A DNA stretch of 64,000 nt, from the NCBI RefSeq assembly GCF_037023145.1, contig NZ_CP146092.1:930001-994000 (forward strand), read 5' to 3'. Of the stretch, positions 49,793-58,745 are shown in pieces. Each line of letters opens with the position of its first letter. Position 1 is the first letter of the stretch. This stretch comes from Ralstonia sp. RRA. Lineage in GTDB: Bacteria; Pseudomonadota; Gammaproteobacteria; Burkholderiales; Burkholderiaceae. The notes beneath the pieces were generated by a model, which did not search any database, was not told the origin of the DNA, and saw only the letters and a program-made list of their open reading frames with translations. The position numbers and the translations under genes are program-made.

Positions 49793-51154
49793 ATGACCTC
49801 GCAGTTCTCTCCTCGCGCGCCTGCCGCGCTGGCCCGTTCCCTTCGCGTGGCGGGTGTTGCCGCGCTGTTTGCCGCATTGGCGGTGCCGGCTCAAGCGGCC
49901 TCACCGCTAGCGACTGCCGATCAGATTGCGCTCGACGCACTGGCCGTGCAGATCAACCGGACCAACGGCTATCCGGTGCTCAAGGCGGAGGCGAAGGCCG
50001 CCTACGCTTTGGCTTACGGCGGCAATGTCAGCGCTGAAGCGGCAAACCGTTTGGACAACGCCATCGACGAGCTGGCATTCAGCGCCATCCAGAAGTCGGT
50101 CAACGGCGATCCGTTCAACCCCAAGGTGTACTGGGTGGATGCCCCGCCGCGCAACTGGCCCGGCGTGAGTGTGCCGGGCGGGCGCTACTCCTATGACAAC
50201 CCGGACAACATCTATCGCACCATCCCGATCGATGGTTCGTCGCGTTATGTCATCAAGGGCAAGCGCACCTATCCCGGCCCGACCGATGTCACGTTCTCGC
50301 TCATCAGCAATCCGAACTCGCAGCAGACCGTGGCCATTCTGACGGGCCAGGATCTGGTGGTGGATAGCGACGGCACGTACACCATTACGGTGGACAACAC
50401 GCCAGCCAACGGCCGCGTGAACCATATCCAGTCCAACGGGCAGGCGCGGCAACTGTTCATCCGCAACAACCTTGGCAACTGGAATACCGAAACGCCCGAC
50501 ACGCTGAGCGTGCAGCGCGTGGCGGATGGCCGCAGCTATCCGGCCAAGGGTGCGTTTGCCATCGCAGCGGATGCTTGGATCAATCTGCAGGAATCCATCC
50601 TTGACTACGGCGTGGGTGCGCTGGGGCTCAAGACGCATACCAACCCGGCGAACACGCTGTCCAGCCCGTCGATCTCGTCCACGCTGGGCACGCTCACCAC
50701 GCAGGCCAGTTCGTTCGGTTACTTCAAGCTGGCAGATGACGAGGCGCTGGTGGCCACCGTGCAGACAGGTGGGGCAGGGTACGTGGTCTTTCCGGTGACG
50801 GACCCATGGCTGGTGACGGTCGACCCGATCCGCCATCAGTCCAGCCTGAACAACGTGCAGGCGGCACCCAATGCAGATGGCAGCTACACCTTCGTGGTGT
50901 CGACCCAGGACCCGGGCGTGGCCAACTGGATCGATCCGGTGGGGCTGCATGAAGGCACCATCATGGTCCGTTGGCAGAACCTGCCGGCCACCAAACCGCT
51001 GGCCGGCGGGCCGTCCATCCAGACCCAGGTGGTGAAGCTGAGTAACCTCGCCAATGTGCTGCCGGTCGGCACGCGTTATGTGAGCGCCGCTCAGCGGGCC
51101 CAGCAACTGACTGACCGGGCCGCGGGGTATGCGCGGCGTCTCGCCATCCAGTAA
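49793..51154 (+). CDS. Secreted protein of DUF1254/DUF1214 type (tentative)
   Basis: A 453-residue exported protein: signal peptide ending AQA. The pattern DNPDNIYRTIPIDGSSRYVIKGKRTYPGPTDVTFSLIS, QLFIRNNLGNWNTETPDTLSVQRV and a C-terminal PGVANWIDPVGLHEGTIMVRWQNLP resembles DUF1214-type beta domains. AAGGAAG precedes ATG 49793. Function unknown. It lies upstream of the Fae-like operon but is separated by a terminator hairpin. Confidence 0.7.
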   Translation: MTSQFSPRAPAALARSLRVAGVAALFAALAVPAQAASPLATADQIALDALAVQINRTNGYPVLKAEAKAAYALAYGGNVSAEAANRLDNAIDELAFSAIQKSVNGDPFNPKVYWVDAPPRNWPGVSVPGGRYSYDNPDNIYRTIPIDGSSRYVIKGKRTYPGPTDVTFSLISNPNSQQTVAILTGQDLVVDSDGTYTITVDNTPANGRVNHIQSNGQARQLFIRNNLGNWNTETPDTLSVQRVADGRSYPAKGAFAIAADAWINLQESILDYGVGALGLKTHTNPANTLSSPSISSTLGTLTTQASSFGYFKLADDEALVATVQTGGAGYVVFPVTDPWLVTVDPIRHQSSLNNVQAAPNADGSYTFVVSTQDPGVANWIDPVGLHEGTIMVRWQNLPATKPLAGGPSIQTQVVKLSNLANVLPVGTRYVSAAQRAQQLTDRAAGYARRLAIQ

Positions 51155-51162
51155 CCCAACGA

Positions 51163-51198
51163 GGAGGGGCGGCTTCGGGCACGCCCCTCCCTTTCCTC
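51163..51198 (+). terminator. Terminator hairpin after the secreted protein
   Basis: GGAGGGGCG (51163-51171) pairs perfectly with CGCCCCTCC (51182-51190); followed by the T/C-rich CTTTCCTC. Located 9 bases after the stop. Confidence 0.65.
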
Positions 51199-51422
51199 TC
51201 CTGCCATGGGGCATGCCGTAGCGTTGCCCCACGCTTTCCAGGCCGGCTGATCCGCCTCAATCGCACGCGTTACCTCCCTCCATAGATCAGCCACGCCGCA
51301 GCCCTGGGGCGAGTCCCGATATGCGGACCTCGCATACCCCGTCATCGAAATTTGTCGCTTCCCGGGTGGATTCGCGCGCCGACACAATGGCCGCGCATAA
51401 CCCTCTTGAACGTGACATCGCA

Positions 51423-51947
51423 ATGACTTCCTCCACCCAAAAGCAGCTCTACATCGGCGAAGGCTTTGAAGGCCCCGGCGTCAATCTCGCGCACATCAAC
51501 GTGCTGGTTGGTCCGCGCAATGGCCCTGCTGGCCAGGCGTTTTCCACCGCACTGGCAACCCCGTCGGCTGGCCATGCACCGTTCGTCATCATTGCGCAGC
51601 CGGGCGTGCCGACCAAGCCGCTCACGCTGTACGTGAACAAGGCGCCGATTGAGAGCGACTTCCACGGCAACGCCACATGGGGTGCCTCGCAGGCAGGCAT
51701 CGCCAAGGCGGTGGCTGAAGCGCTGGAAAACGGCACGCTGCCGCCGGAAGCGGAGAACGACTGGGTGGTCGTGTCGGCCAACTGGGTGAACCCCAAGACC
51801 GACGATCTCGACGCCGTGTTCGAGAACAACTACAAGGCCTGCCGCAACGCGATCGTCGCTGCCATGGAAGGCCTGCCGCGCAAGGAGGCGGTGTTTGCCG
51901 CCGCGCGTGACGTCTCCAACCCGTTCTACACCCCGAAGAAGGGCTGA
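51423..51947 (+). CDS. Formaldehyde-activating enzyme (Fae)-like protein
   Basis: A 174-residue Fae homologue. Fae condenses formaldehyde with tetrahydromethanopterin. The family start (IGEGFEGPGVNLAHINVLVGPRNGPAGQAF) keeps the catalytic histidine (His24, equivalent to His17 of the Methylorubrum enzyme), followed by KPLTLYVNKAPI and an altered, Trp-containing middle (NATWGASQAGIAKAVAEALENGTLP). Divergence from canonical Fae is marked, so it may belong to the paralogous Fae groups of unknown substrate. It starts an operon: the aldo/keto reductase follows after 11 bases. Confidence 0.82.
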   Translation: MTSSTQKQLYIGEGFEGPGVNLAHINVLVGPRNGPAGQAFSTALATPSAGHAPFVIIAQPGVPTKPLTLYVNKAPIESDFHGNATWGASQAGIAKAVAEALENGTLPPEAENDWVVVSANWVNPKTDDLDAVFENNYKACRNAIVAAMEGLPRKEAVFAAARDVSNPFYTPKKG

Positions 51948-51958
51948 GGAGACCCAAG

Positions 51959-52981
51959 ATGGAATACGTCCGCCTGGGCCAATCCGGCCTGAAGGTGTCG
52001 CGCCTGTGTCTGGGCACGATGAACATGGGCACGCCGCAGTGGAAGCCGTGGATCTTTGATGAGGCGCAAAGCGAGCCCATCGTGCGTCACGCGCTGGAGG
52101 CCGGCGTCAACTTCATCGACCTGGCCGACTTCTACTCGACCGGTGTCGGCGAAGAGGTGGTTGGCCGCATCCTGAAGCGCCTTGCGCGCCGCGAAGAGCT
52201 GGTCGTCACCACCAAGGTGGGCTACGACATGGGCAACTACCCCAATGCGGGTGGCCATTCGCGCAAGCACATCCTCGACGGCATTGATGCGTCGCTCAAG
52301 CGGCTCGACATGGACTATGTCGATGTCTACATGCTGCATTTCTTCGATGTGCACACGCCTGTTGAGGAAACCATGCGCGCGATGCACGACGTTGTAGAGG
52401 CTGGCAAGGCGCGCTACCTCGGTGTGTCGACCATGTACACGTGGCAGTTCGCCAAGATCATGCAAGTGTGCGAGCGCAACGGCTGGCACAAGCCGATCAA
52501 CATGCAACTTCAGCTCAACCTCGCTTACCGCGAAGAAGAGCGTGAGATGGTGCCGTACTGCATCGACCAGGGGGTTGGGGTGTCGGTGTTCAGCCCGCTG
52601 GCACGCGGCCTGCTGACGTGCGAGCCGACATCGACGCGCAATCAGACCGACTTTTTTACCGCCCAGATGTACGGCGATCCGGCATCGCTGGCGATTGCGG
52701 AATCGGTGGCGAGGGTGGCCAAGCGTCGCGGTGTGCCGCCCGCACAGATTGCGCAGGCATGGGTGCTCAGCCGCCCGGGCATCGCCAGCATGCTGGTCGG
52801 TGCGGATTCGGTTGCGCAGTTCGACAGCGCACTTGGCGCGCTCGAAACCAAGCTGAGCGAAGACGAGCTGTACGAACTCGACCGCAACTACACACCGTGC
52901 GACCTGATCAACGACTACACGGCCGGCAAGCGCTGCGCACGTGAGGGACGTCCGGCGCAAGGCGCCTTTGCGGCAGACTGA
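51959..52981 (+). CDS. Aldo/keto reductase
   Basis: A 340-residue NADPH-dependent reductase of the AKR superfamily (YajO/AKR11-13-like). Catalytic tetrad visible: Asp and Tyr in FIDLADFYSTGVGEE, Lys in VVTTKVGYDMG, His in VDVYMLHFFD. C-terminal cofactor segment PGIASMLVGADSVAQFDSAL. Between the Fae-like gene (11 bases) and the semialdehyde dehydrogenase (14 bases), so cotranscribed. Likely interconverts an aldehyde and alcohol in the same pathway; substrate unknown. Confidence 0.88.
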   Translation: MEYVRLGQSGLKVSRLCLGTMNMGTPQWKPWIFDEAQSEPIVRHALEAGVNFIDLADFYSTGVGEEVVGRILKRLARREELVVTTKVGYDMGNYPNAGGHSRKHILDGIDASLKRLDMDYVDVYMLHFFDVHTPVEETMRAMHDVVEAGKARYLGVSTMYTWQFAKIMQVCERNGWHKPINMQLQLNLAYREEEREMVPYCIDQGVGVSVFSPLARGLLTCEPTSTRNQTDFFTAQMYGDPASLAIAESVARVAKRRGVPPAQIAQAWVLSRPGIASMLVGADSVAQFDSALGALETKLSEDELYELDRNYTPCDLINDYTAGKRCAREGRPAQGAFAAD

Positions 52982-52995
52982 AGGAGCACGACACC

Positions 52996-54444
52996 ATGAG
53001 CGAATTTCTCAAGACCGGCCACTACATTGGTGGCGAATGGTACGAGCCGCAGGGCGGTGCAGCCACCTACGCGGTGCTGAACCCCGCAACGGGCGAAGCC
53101 ATTGCGCAGGTTGCCAAGGGTGGCGCTGCTGAAACCCAGCAGGCCATTAATGCCGCCGAGCGTGCGCTACCGGCCTGGCGCGCACTCACCGCCAAGGAGC
53201 GCGGCGCACGGGTCAAGCGCTGGGGCGAACTGATGCTCGAACACCGCGATGCACTGGCCGAGCTGATGTCGCGCGAGCAAGGCAAGCCGCTGCCAGAAGC
53301 CAAGGGCGAAGTCGCGTATGCCGCGAGCTTTCTGGAGTGGTTTGCCGAAGAAGCCAAGCGCATGTACGGCGACGTGATCCCCAGCCCGAAGCCGAACGCG
53401 CAGATTGTCGTCACCCGTGAGCCGATTGGCGTGGTGGCAGCCATTACGCCGTGGAACTTCCCGCTGGCGATGATCACGCGCAAGGCGGGCCCCGCACTGG
53501 CGGCCGGTTGCACGATGGTGCTCAAGCCGTCGGAAGAAACGCCGCTGTCGGCATTTGCGCTGGCCGTGCTGGCCGAGCGCGCGGGCGTGCCGGCCGGCGT
53601 GTTCAACGTCGTGTCGGGTGACGCGGTGGCCATCGGCACGGTGCTCACGGGGTCGGAGGTCGTGCGCAAACCGTCGTTTACGGGCTCGACACGTGTGGGC
53701 AAGCTGCTTGCCAAGCAGTCGGCCGATACGCTGAAGAAGCTGTCGCTGGAGCTGGGTGGCAACGCACCGTTTATCGTGTTTGATGATGCCGACCTGGATG
53801 CAGCGGTGGAAGGCGCCATGGCTTCCAAGTTCCGCAACACCGGGCAAACCTGCGTGTGCGTGAACCGCTTCCTGGTGCAGGACGGTGTGTACGACGCGTT
53901 CACGCAAAAGCTGGCGGCGGCGGTCAGGAAGCTGCGCGTGGGCAATGCGCTCACGGGCGAGGTCGAGCAGGGGCCGTTGATCAACGCGGCAGCACTCGCC
54001 AAGGTGGAAGCGCACGTTGCCGATGCAACAGCCAAGGGCGCTGCGGTGGTCACTGGCGGCAAGCGCCACGCGCTGGGCGGTACGTTCTACGAGCCGACCG
54101 TGCTGACCGGCATGACGTCTGACATGTTGATTGCCGAGGAAGAAACGTTTGGCCCGGTGGCTGCATGCTTCCGCTTCAAGACCGAAGAAGAGGCCATTGC
54201 CGTTGCCAATGACACCCCGTTTGGCCTGTCCGCGTACTTCTACACGCGTGACCTCGGTCGCGCATGGCGCGTCTCGGGTGCGCTGGAGAGCGGCATGGTT
54301 GGCGTGAACGACGGCATCATCTCGACCGAAGTCGCCCCCTTTGGCGGCGTGAAGCAATCCGGCCTTGGCCGCGAAGGCTCGAAGTACGGCATCGACGAGT
54401 ACGTCGAACTCAAGTACACGCTGATGGCTGGTCTCGGCCGCTAA
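52996..54444 (+). CDS. gabD: Succinate-semialdehyde dehydrogenase-type aldehyde dehydrogenase
   Basis: A 482-residue ALDH closest to GabD: TPWNFPLAMITRKAGPALAAGCTMVLKPSEETPLSA, catalytic Glu in LELGGNAPFIVFDDADLD, catalytic Cys in FRNTGQTCVCVNRF, EEETFGPVA and the C-terminal PFGGVKQSGLGREGSKYGIDEYVELKY. Third gene of the Fae-like operon, followed by a strong hairpin. Role here may be oxidation of another semialdehyde rather than succinate semialdehyde. Confidence 0.87.
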   Translation: MSEFLKTGHYIGGEWYEPQGGAATYAVLNPATGEAIAQVAKGGAAETQQAINAAERALPAWRALTAKERGARVKRWGELMLEHRDALAELMSREQGKPLPEAKGEVAYAASFLEWFAEEAKRMYGDVIPSPKPNAQIVVTREPIGVVAAITPWNFPLAMITRKAGPALAAGCTMVLKPSEETPLSAFALAVLAERAGVPAGVFNVVSGDAVAIGTVLTGSEVVRKPSFTGSTRVGKLLAKQSADTLKKLSLELGGNAPFIVFDDADLDAAVEGAMASKFRNTGQTCVCVNRFLVQDGVYDAFTQKLAAAVRKLRVGNALTGEVEQGPLINAAALAKVEAHVADATAKGAAVVTGGKRHALGGTFYEPTVLTGMTSDMLIAEEETFGPVAACFRFKTEEEAIAVANDTPFGLSAYFYTRDLGRAWRVSGALESGMVGVNDGIISTEVAPFGGVKQSGLGREGSKYGIDEYVELKYTLMAGLGR

Positions 54445-54462
54445 GTCGCTCCCCCAGCGATT

Positions 54463-54493
54463 GCGCCGCGCATCGTCTCCAGATGCGCGGCGC
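54463..54493 (+). terminator. Strong hairpin between dehydrogenase and MFS genes
   Basis: GCGCCGCGCATC (54463-54474) pairs perfectly with GATGCGCGGCGC (54482-54493) around a 7-base loop, followed by TTCCTTT. A terminator or attenuator that would reduce expression of the importer relative to the enzymes. Confidence 0.65.
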
Positions 54494-54559
54494 TTCCTTT
54501 CCCCTCGCCGTGGCGCTCCACGCCCGCGCGTCATCAATAAGAAATCAAAAAGGAGAGCC

Positions 54560-55933
54560 ATGAGCCATTCAAATGCTCAATATGTCGCTGACGGCGCAAT
54601 GCCGCAGTCGTCTGCGGCACCGCGCCCGCAAGGTCGGGTCAACCTCGACGACGTTCCGCTGAACCGCTTCCACATCAAGATCGCCGGCCTCACGTTCGGC
54701 GCGCACCTGACCGAAGGCTATGTGCTGGGTACGGTTGGTTACGCGCTCAGCGCCATGGGCAAGCAGATGCCGCTTGATCCATTCTGGATGGGGATGATCG
54801 GTAGCTCCGCGTTGATCGGCATCTTCCTGGGCAGCCTCCTGTTTGGCCGTCTGTCCGACATCATGGGCCGTCAGAAGATCTTCCTGACGAGCTTCTTGAT
54901 CATCACTGTCGCTTCGGCAGCGCAGTTCTTCGTGACATCTCCGATGGAGTTGTTCCTGCTGCGTATCCTGATCGGTATCGGGATGGGCGGTGACTTTTCG
55001 GTTGGTCACGCGATTCTGGCGGAGTTCTCACCGCGCAAGCATCGTGGGGTATTGCTGGGCTCGTTCAGCGTGATCTGGACCGTGGGCTACGTCGTCGCCA
55101 ACGTGCTCGGCATGGTCTATGCACACGCCTCGCCGGATTCCTGGCGCTGGCTGCTGGCCTCGGCTGCGTTGCCTGCCGCCATCATCCTGCTCTTGCGCAT
55201 GGGAACCCCTGAATCGCCACGCTGGCTTGCCGGCAAGGGCCGTGTGAAAGAGGCCCGTGACATCGTCACCAAGTTCTTTGGCCCGAACGTGGTGCTGGAC
55301 GGTGCCGGTGAGCATCATGAGAACGTGGGTTTCGGGCGCCTGTTCCGGCCGGATCTGATTCGCCGCACGCTCTTCAACTGCGTGTTCTTCATGTGCCTGG
55401 TGATCCCATACTTCGCGATTTACACGTTCTTGCCGACGATTCTCTGGACGATCGGTCTGTCGCAAGGCTTTGGAACGGATCTGCTGCTCAATGGATTCCT
55501 CGTGTTGGGTGCGTTGATCGGTATCTGGCTCACGATCGTGCTGTCGCGGCGGGGATTCCTGATCGGCTCATTTGCGGTGACCTGTGTGTCGTTGCTGGCG
55601 CTGGCGTTGCTGCCGTCTACCGCATCGGTTGCCATGATCATCGCCTTTGCCGTCTTCACGCTCACCATGTCGGCATTCAGCAACCTCGTTGGGGTGTTTC
55701 CTCCAGAGTGCTTCCCGACGGAAGTACGGGCAAGCGGCGTTGGCCTCTCGGTGGCGTGCAGCCGGCTGGGTTCAGCGGTCGGTACGTTCCTGCTGCCGGT
55801 CAGTATCACGACCCTTGGCTTTCAGGCGACGATGTTTGCTTTGGCCGGCGTGTTGCTGATCGGGATGATCGTGTCGATTGCCTGGGCACCGGAGACAAAG
55901 GACTTGACACTCAACCAGGCCGCCGGCCACTGA
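54560..55933 (+). CDS. MFS metabolite:H+ symporter (sugar-porter-like)
   Basis: A 457-residue 12-helix MFS importer: ALIGIFLGSLLFGRLSDIMGRQKIF (motif A), LLRILIGIGMGGDFSVGHAILAEFSPRKHRG (a metabolite:H+ symporter hallmark) and VFPPECFPTEVRASGVGLSVACSRLGSAVGTFLLP. GGAGAG precedes ATG 54560. Carries solutes such as aromatic or organic acids or sugars inward. It probably feeds the Fae-like/AKR/dehydrogenase genes upstream. Confidence 0.87.
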   Translation: MSHSNAQYVADGAMPQSSAAPRPQGRVNLDDVPLNRFHIKIAGLTFGAHLTEGYVLGTVGYALSAMGKQMPLDPFWMGMIGSSALIGIFLGSLLFGRLSDIMGRQKIFLTSFLIITVASAAQFFVTSPMELFLLRILIGIGMGGDFSVGHAILAEFSPRKHRGVLLGSFSVIWTVGYVVANVLGMVYAHASPDSWRWLLASAALPAAIILLLRMGTPESPRWLAGKGRVKEARDIVTKFFGPNVVLDGAGEHHENVGFGRLFRPDLIRRTLFNCVFFMCLVIPYFAIYTFLPTILWTIGLSQGFGTDLLLNGFLVLGALIGIWLTIVLSRRGFLIGSFAVTCVSLLALALLPSTASVAMIIAFAVFTLTMSAFSNLVGVFPPECFPTEVRASGVGLSVACSRLGSAVGTFLLPVSITTLGFQATMFALAGVLLIGMIVSIAWAPETKDLTLNQAAGH

Positions 55934-55967
55934 GTGTTCGGCACATGGGTGGTGGAGCGCCTGCCGG

Positions 55968-56843
55968 TCAGGTCCGCTCTGCCACCTGTTCCCGCAACCA
56001 CGCCGCAAACACACGTACGTGCTCGGTTGCTACGTGGTTGGATGCGACATCCAGCCAGTAACCAAACGGCCCGACGACCTGCTCGGATGACAGTCGCACC
56101 AGCGTGCCGTCGCCGATCTCCTCCTCGATCATGTTCAGATCGACGATGGCGAGCCCCACACCCTTGCGTGCGGCGTGAATCGCCTGCTCGAGTGTCGAGA
56201 ACTCAATGCCATCGCCGACGCGCGTGTAGTGAATTCCCGCTTGCGTGCACCAGTCGGCCCACATCGTCAGGCGCTTGCCCTCGTGCAGCACATGTAGCGG
56301 CGGCAACTTCCCGAGGAGCGCATCAAGAGGCTCGCCGGAAAATTTCGGTGCACCCACCAGGGCATGCCGCTCCATCATGAGCAGTTCTGAATGCATGTCG
56401 GGTAGCGCGGCGCGTCCGAAACGGATGCGGCAATCGCTGTCGTCCGACGCATCGGTGCGGATCGACAGTTCAACATCCGGCTGTGCCTCAGAGAGCGTGC
56501 CCAGCCGTGGCGAGAACCACTGTGTCGCGAGCGTGGGGGGCAGCGATACCGTGAGGCGGCGCTTCGTTTTCGGAGGCGCTGCGGCGACCTCTCCAACGCC
56601 GCGTTCGATGGCGTCGAACGCCTGCTCGACAAAGGGCAGAAGGCGCTGGCCAGCATCGGTCAGGTTGACGCCTTTGTGATCACGCTCAAAAAGCTGCACG
56701 CCGAGTGCGTCTTCCAGCAGGCGGATCTGTCGGCTGACCGCGCTTTGCGTGACGAACAGTGAAGCCGCTGCGCGGCTGAAGCTGAGGTGACGCGCGGTCT
56801 CCTCGAAGAATCGCAACGCGATCAGCGATGGTAGGCGTCGCAT
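55968..56843 (-). CDS. LysR-family transcriptional regulator (GcvA-like)
   Basis: A 291-residue LysR protein: MRRLPSLIALRFFEETARHLSFSRAAASLFVTQSAVSRQIRLLEDALGVQLFERDHKGVNLTDAG, then an effector domain with GcvA features (LTVSLPPTLATQWFSPRLGTL ... HAARKGVGLAIVDLNMIEEEI). Divergent from the catabolic operon starting at 57213, with a large inverted repeat between them; the likely pathway regulator for both flanking clusters. Confidence 0.9.
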   Translation of the reverse strand: MRRLPSLIALRFFEETARHLSFSRAAASLFVTQSAVSRQIRLLEDALGVQLFERDHKGVNLTDAGQRLLPFVEQAFDAIERGVGEVAAAPPKTKRRLTVSLPPTLATQWFSPRLGTLSEAQPDVELSIRTDASDDSDCRIRFGRAALPDMHSELLMMERHALVGAPKFSGEPLDALLGKLPPLHVLHEGKRLTMWADWCTQAGIHYTRVGDGIEFSTLEQAIHAARKGVGLAIVDLNMIEEEIGDGTLVRLSSEQVVGPFGYWLDVASNHVATEHVRVFAAWLREQVAERT

Positions 56844-57070
56844 GGTGTCGGTGTCCTCTAGGTCATCGATGCCGGTTGCGCAGAGCTGCGGAAAGTCAAA
56901 CTATGTCACAACGCCCAGGCACCTTTACGACGTTGACGCGGCGAGACGTTATGCGCTTCGCCGTCCGGTGACATTGGGAAATGTCCGAAATTTGCGGTGT
57001 CTCATGGTGGGCGATTCCTACGGCGATTTCGCACATCGCCTGATGTGGTGCGCACTTGCGAGGATGAGCC

Positions 57071-57100
57071 GACGGGCCATGCGCTTTTCGCATACCCGTC
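57071..57100. promoter_or_regulatory. Extended LysR-type operator
   Basis: ATGCG-CTTTT-CGCAT (57079-57093) is a perfect T-N11-A inverted repeat, and outer arms GACGGG (57071-57076) and CCCGTC (57095-57100) extend it to 30 bases. It lies in the 369-base divergent gap 56844-57212, 113 bases before the dehydrogenase ATG. Nothing else recognised in that gap. Confidence 0.65.
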
Positions 57101-57212
57101 GTAACAATAAGTTGTTTGTCGTGCGCTGAACGCGTGAACAGAATGCGCTCCTATCCAGTGATGTGCGATCGCTCATGCAGCGATTGGCGCATCCGCCCGA
57201 AGGAGCCTCTTC

Positions 57213-58637
57213 ATGCGTACCGAGCGCAACTATGTGAATGGCAGGTTTGCCGATGCGCAAAGCGATGCATTCATTGTTGTTCACAACCCCGCCACCGAAG
57301 CACCGTTTGCACGCGTCTCGGCCGCGACGGCCGAAGAGGCAATTGCCGCCGTCGAGGCTGCTGCCGTCGCACAGAAGGCCTGGCGCAAGCTTCCGAGCAC
57401 CGAGCGCGCCGCCTACCTGCACAAGCTGGCCGATGCGCTGACGGCGCGTGCGCCTGAGATTGGCGCAGTACTCGCGCAGGAGTCGGGTAAGAGCCTGGAA
57501 GATGCCTCAAACGAAGCCATCTTCGCCGGTCAGATCACGCGCTATCACGCCGAGTGGGCGCGCCGTATCGAGGGCGAGATCATCCCCAGCGATACGCCGG
57601 ACGAAAACCTCTTCCTGCAACGCGAGCCCATCGGCGTCGTGGCGTGCCTGATCCCGTTCAACTATCCCGTCTACACGCTGCTGCGAAAGATTGCACCCGC
57701 GCTGATTACGGGCAACACCGTGGTGGTGCGGCCCAGCAACAACACTCCCGTTTCGGCTTTCGAAATTGCAAAGGCGGTTGAGGATGCCGGCTTTCCGCCG
57801 GGTGTCGTCAACATCCTGGCGATGGATCACGCCACGGCTGAGGTGCTATGCACCCACGCGGCAGTGGGCATGATCACGCTCACGGGCAGCGTGAATGCGG
57901 GCCGCAAGGTACTCGACTACTGCAAGGTGAACATTGCCAGGCCGTCGCTCGAACTCGGCGGCAAGACGCCTGCCATCGTTGAGCCGGATACAGACCTGGA
58001 AGCTGTGGCCGCTGCGCTCGTCGCGGCCAAGGTCGCACATTGCGGTCAACGTTGCACGGCCATCGAGCGCGTGTACGTGCATGAGAGCGTGCACGACCGC
58101 TTTGTCGCCCTGCTCAAGAAGCAGATGGCCGCTGTGCGCATCGGTGACCGTGCGGTCGATCCGTCGTGCATGGGGCCCCAGGTGAGTGCATCGGCGCGCT
58201 CCAACATTCACGCAATGGTCGAGCGGGCCATTGCCGACGGTGCAACGCTGGAGACCGGCGGAAAGCTGCCCGATGGCCCCGGCTTCTTCTACCCAGCCAC
58301 GCTGCTGACGAACTGCCGGCAGGACATGGAGATCGTGCAGGAAGAAACCTTCGGCCCGATTTTGGCCGTGCTGCGCTACGCCACGATCGACGAAGCCATT
58401 GCCCTGGCCAACGACCATCAGTTCGGCCTGGCATCGGTGCTCTACACCGAGAACTACCGCACGGCGATGAAGGTAGCCAATGCCATCGAATCCGGCGAGC
58501 TGTACGTCAACCGCACACCGGCTGATCCGTACCAGGGTTACCACGCTGGCTGGAAGCGATCCGGCCTTGGCGGCGACGACGGCAAGCACGGGATGCTCGA
58601 GTTCACGCAAACGCGTTTGGTCGTCATGAAGTATTGA
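57213..58637 (+). CDS. NAD(P)-dependent aldehyde dehydrogenase (lactaldehyde/glycolaldehyde type)
   Basis: A 474-residue ALDH: IPFNYPVYTLLRKIAPALITGNTVVVRPSNNTPVSA, catalytic Glu in LELGGKTPAIVEPDTDLE, catalytic Cys in KVAHCGQRCTAIERVYVH, EETFGPILAVLRY and a C-terminal WKRSGLGGDDGKHGMLEFTQTRLVVMKY. Closest in pattern to AldA (lactaldehyde dehydrogenase). The gene opens the operon with two MFS permeases, a dehydratase and a GMC oxidoreductase; likely oxidises the aldehyde made by the latter to an acid (inference). Confidence 0.88.
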   Translation: MRTERNYVNGRFADAQSDAFIVVHNPATEAPFARVSAATAEEAIAAVEAAAVAQKAWRKLPSTERAAYLHKLADALTARAPEIGAVLAQESGKSLEDASNEAIFAGQITRYHAEWARRIEGEIIPSDTPDENLFLQREPIGVVACLIPFNYPVYTLLRKIAPALITGNTVVVRPSNNTPVSAFEIAKAVEDAGFPPGVVNILAMDHATAEVLCTHAAVGMITLTGSVNAGRKVLDYCKVNIARPSLELGGKTPAIVEPDTDLEAVAAALVAAKVAHCGQRCTAIERVYVHESVHDRFVALLKKQMAAVRIGDRAVDPSCMGPQVSASARSNIHAMVERAIADGATLETGGKLPDGPGFFYPATLLTNCRQDMEIVQEETFGPILAVLRYATIDEAIALANDHQFGLASVLYTENYRTAMKVANAIESGELYVNRTPADPYQGYHAGWKRSGLGGDDGKHGMLEFTQTRLVVMKY

Positions 58638-58745
58638 CCGGCGCGGTTGCGTCCAATCCGTGCGCTCGCCGCTGAGCGCACGGCACATCTGTTTCCCCAT
58701 AAGAACAATCGGAATCGCGCACCGCGCTTTCCAAGGAGACTTCCG

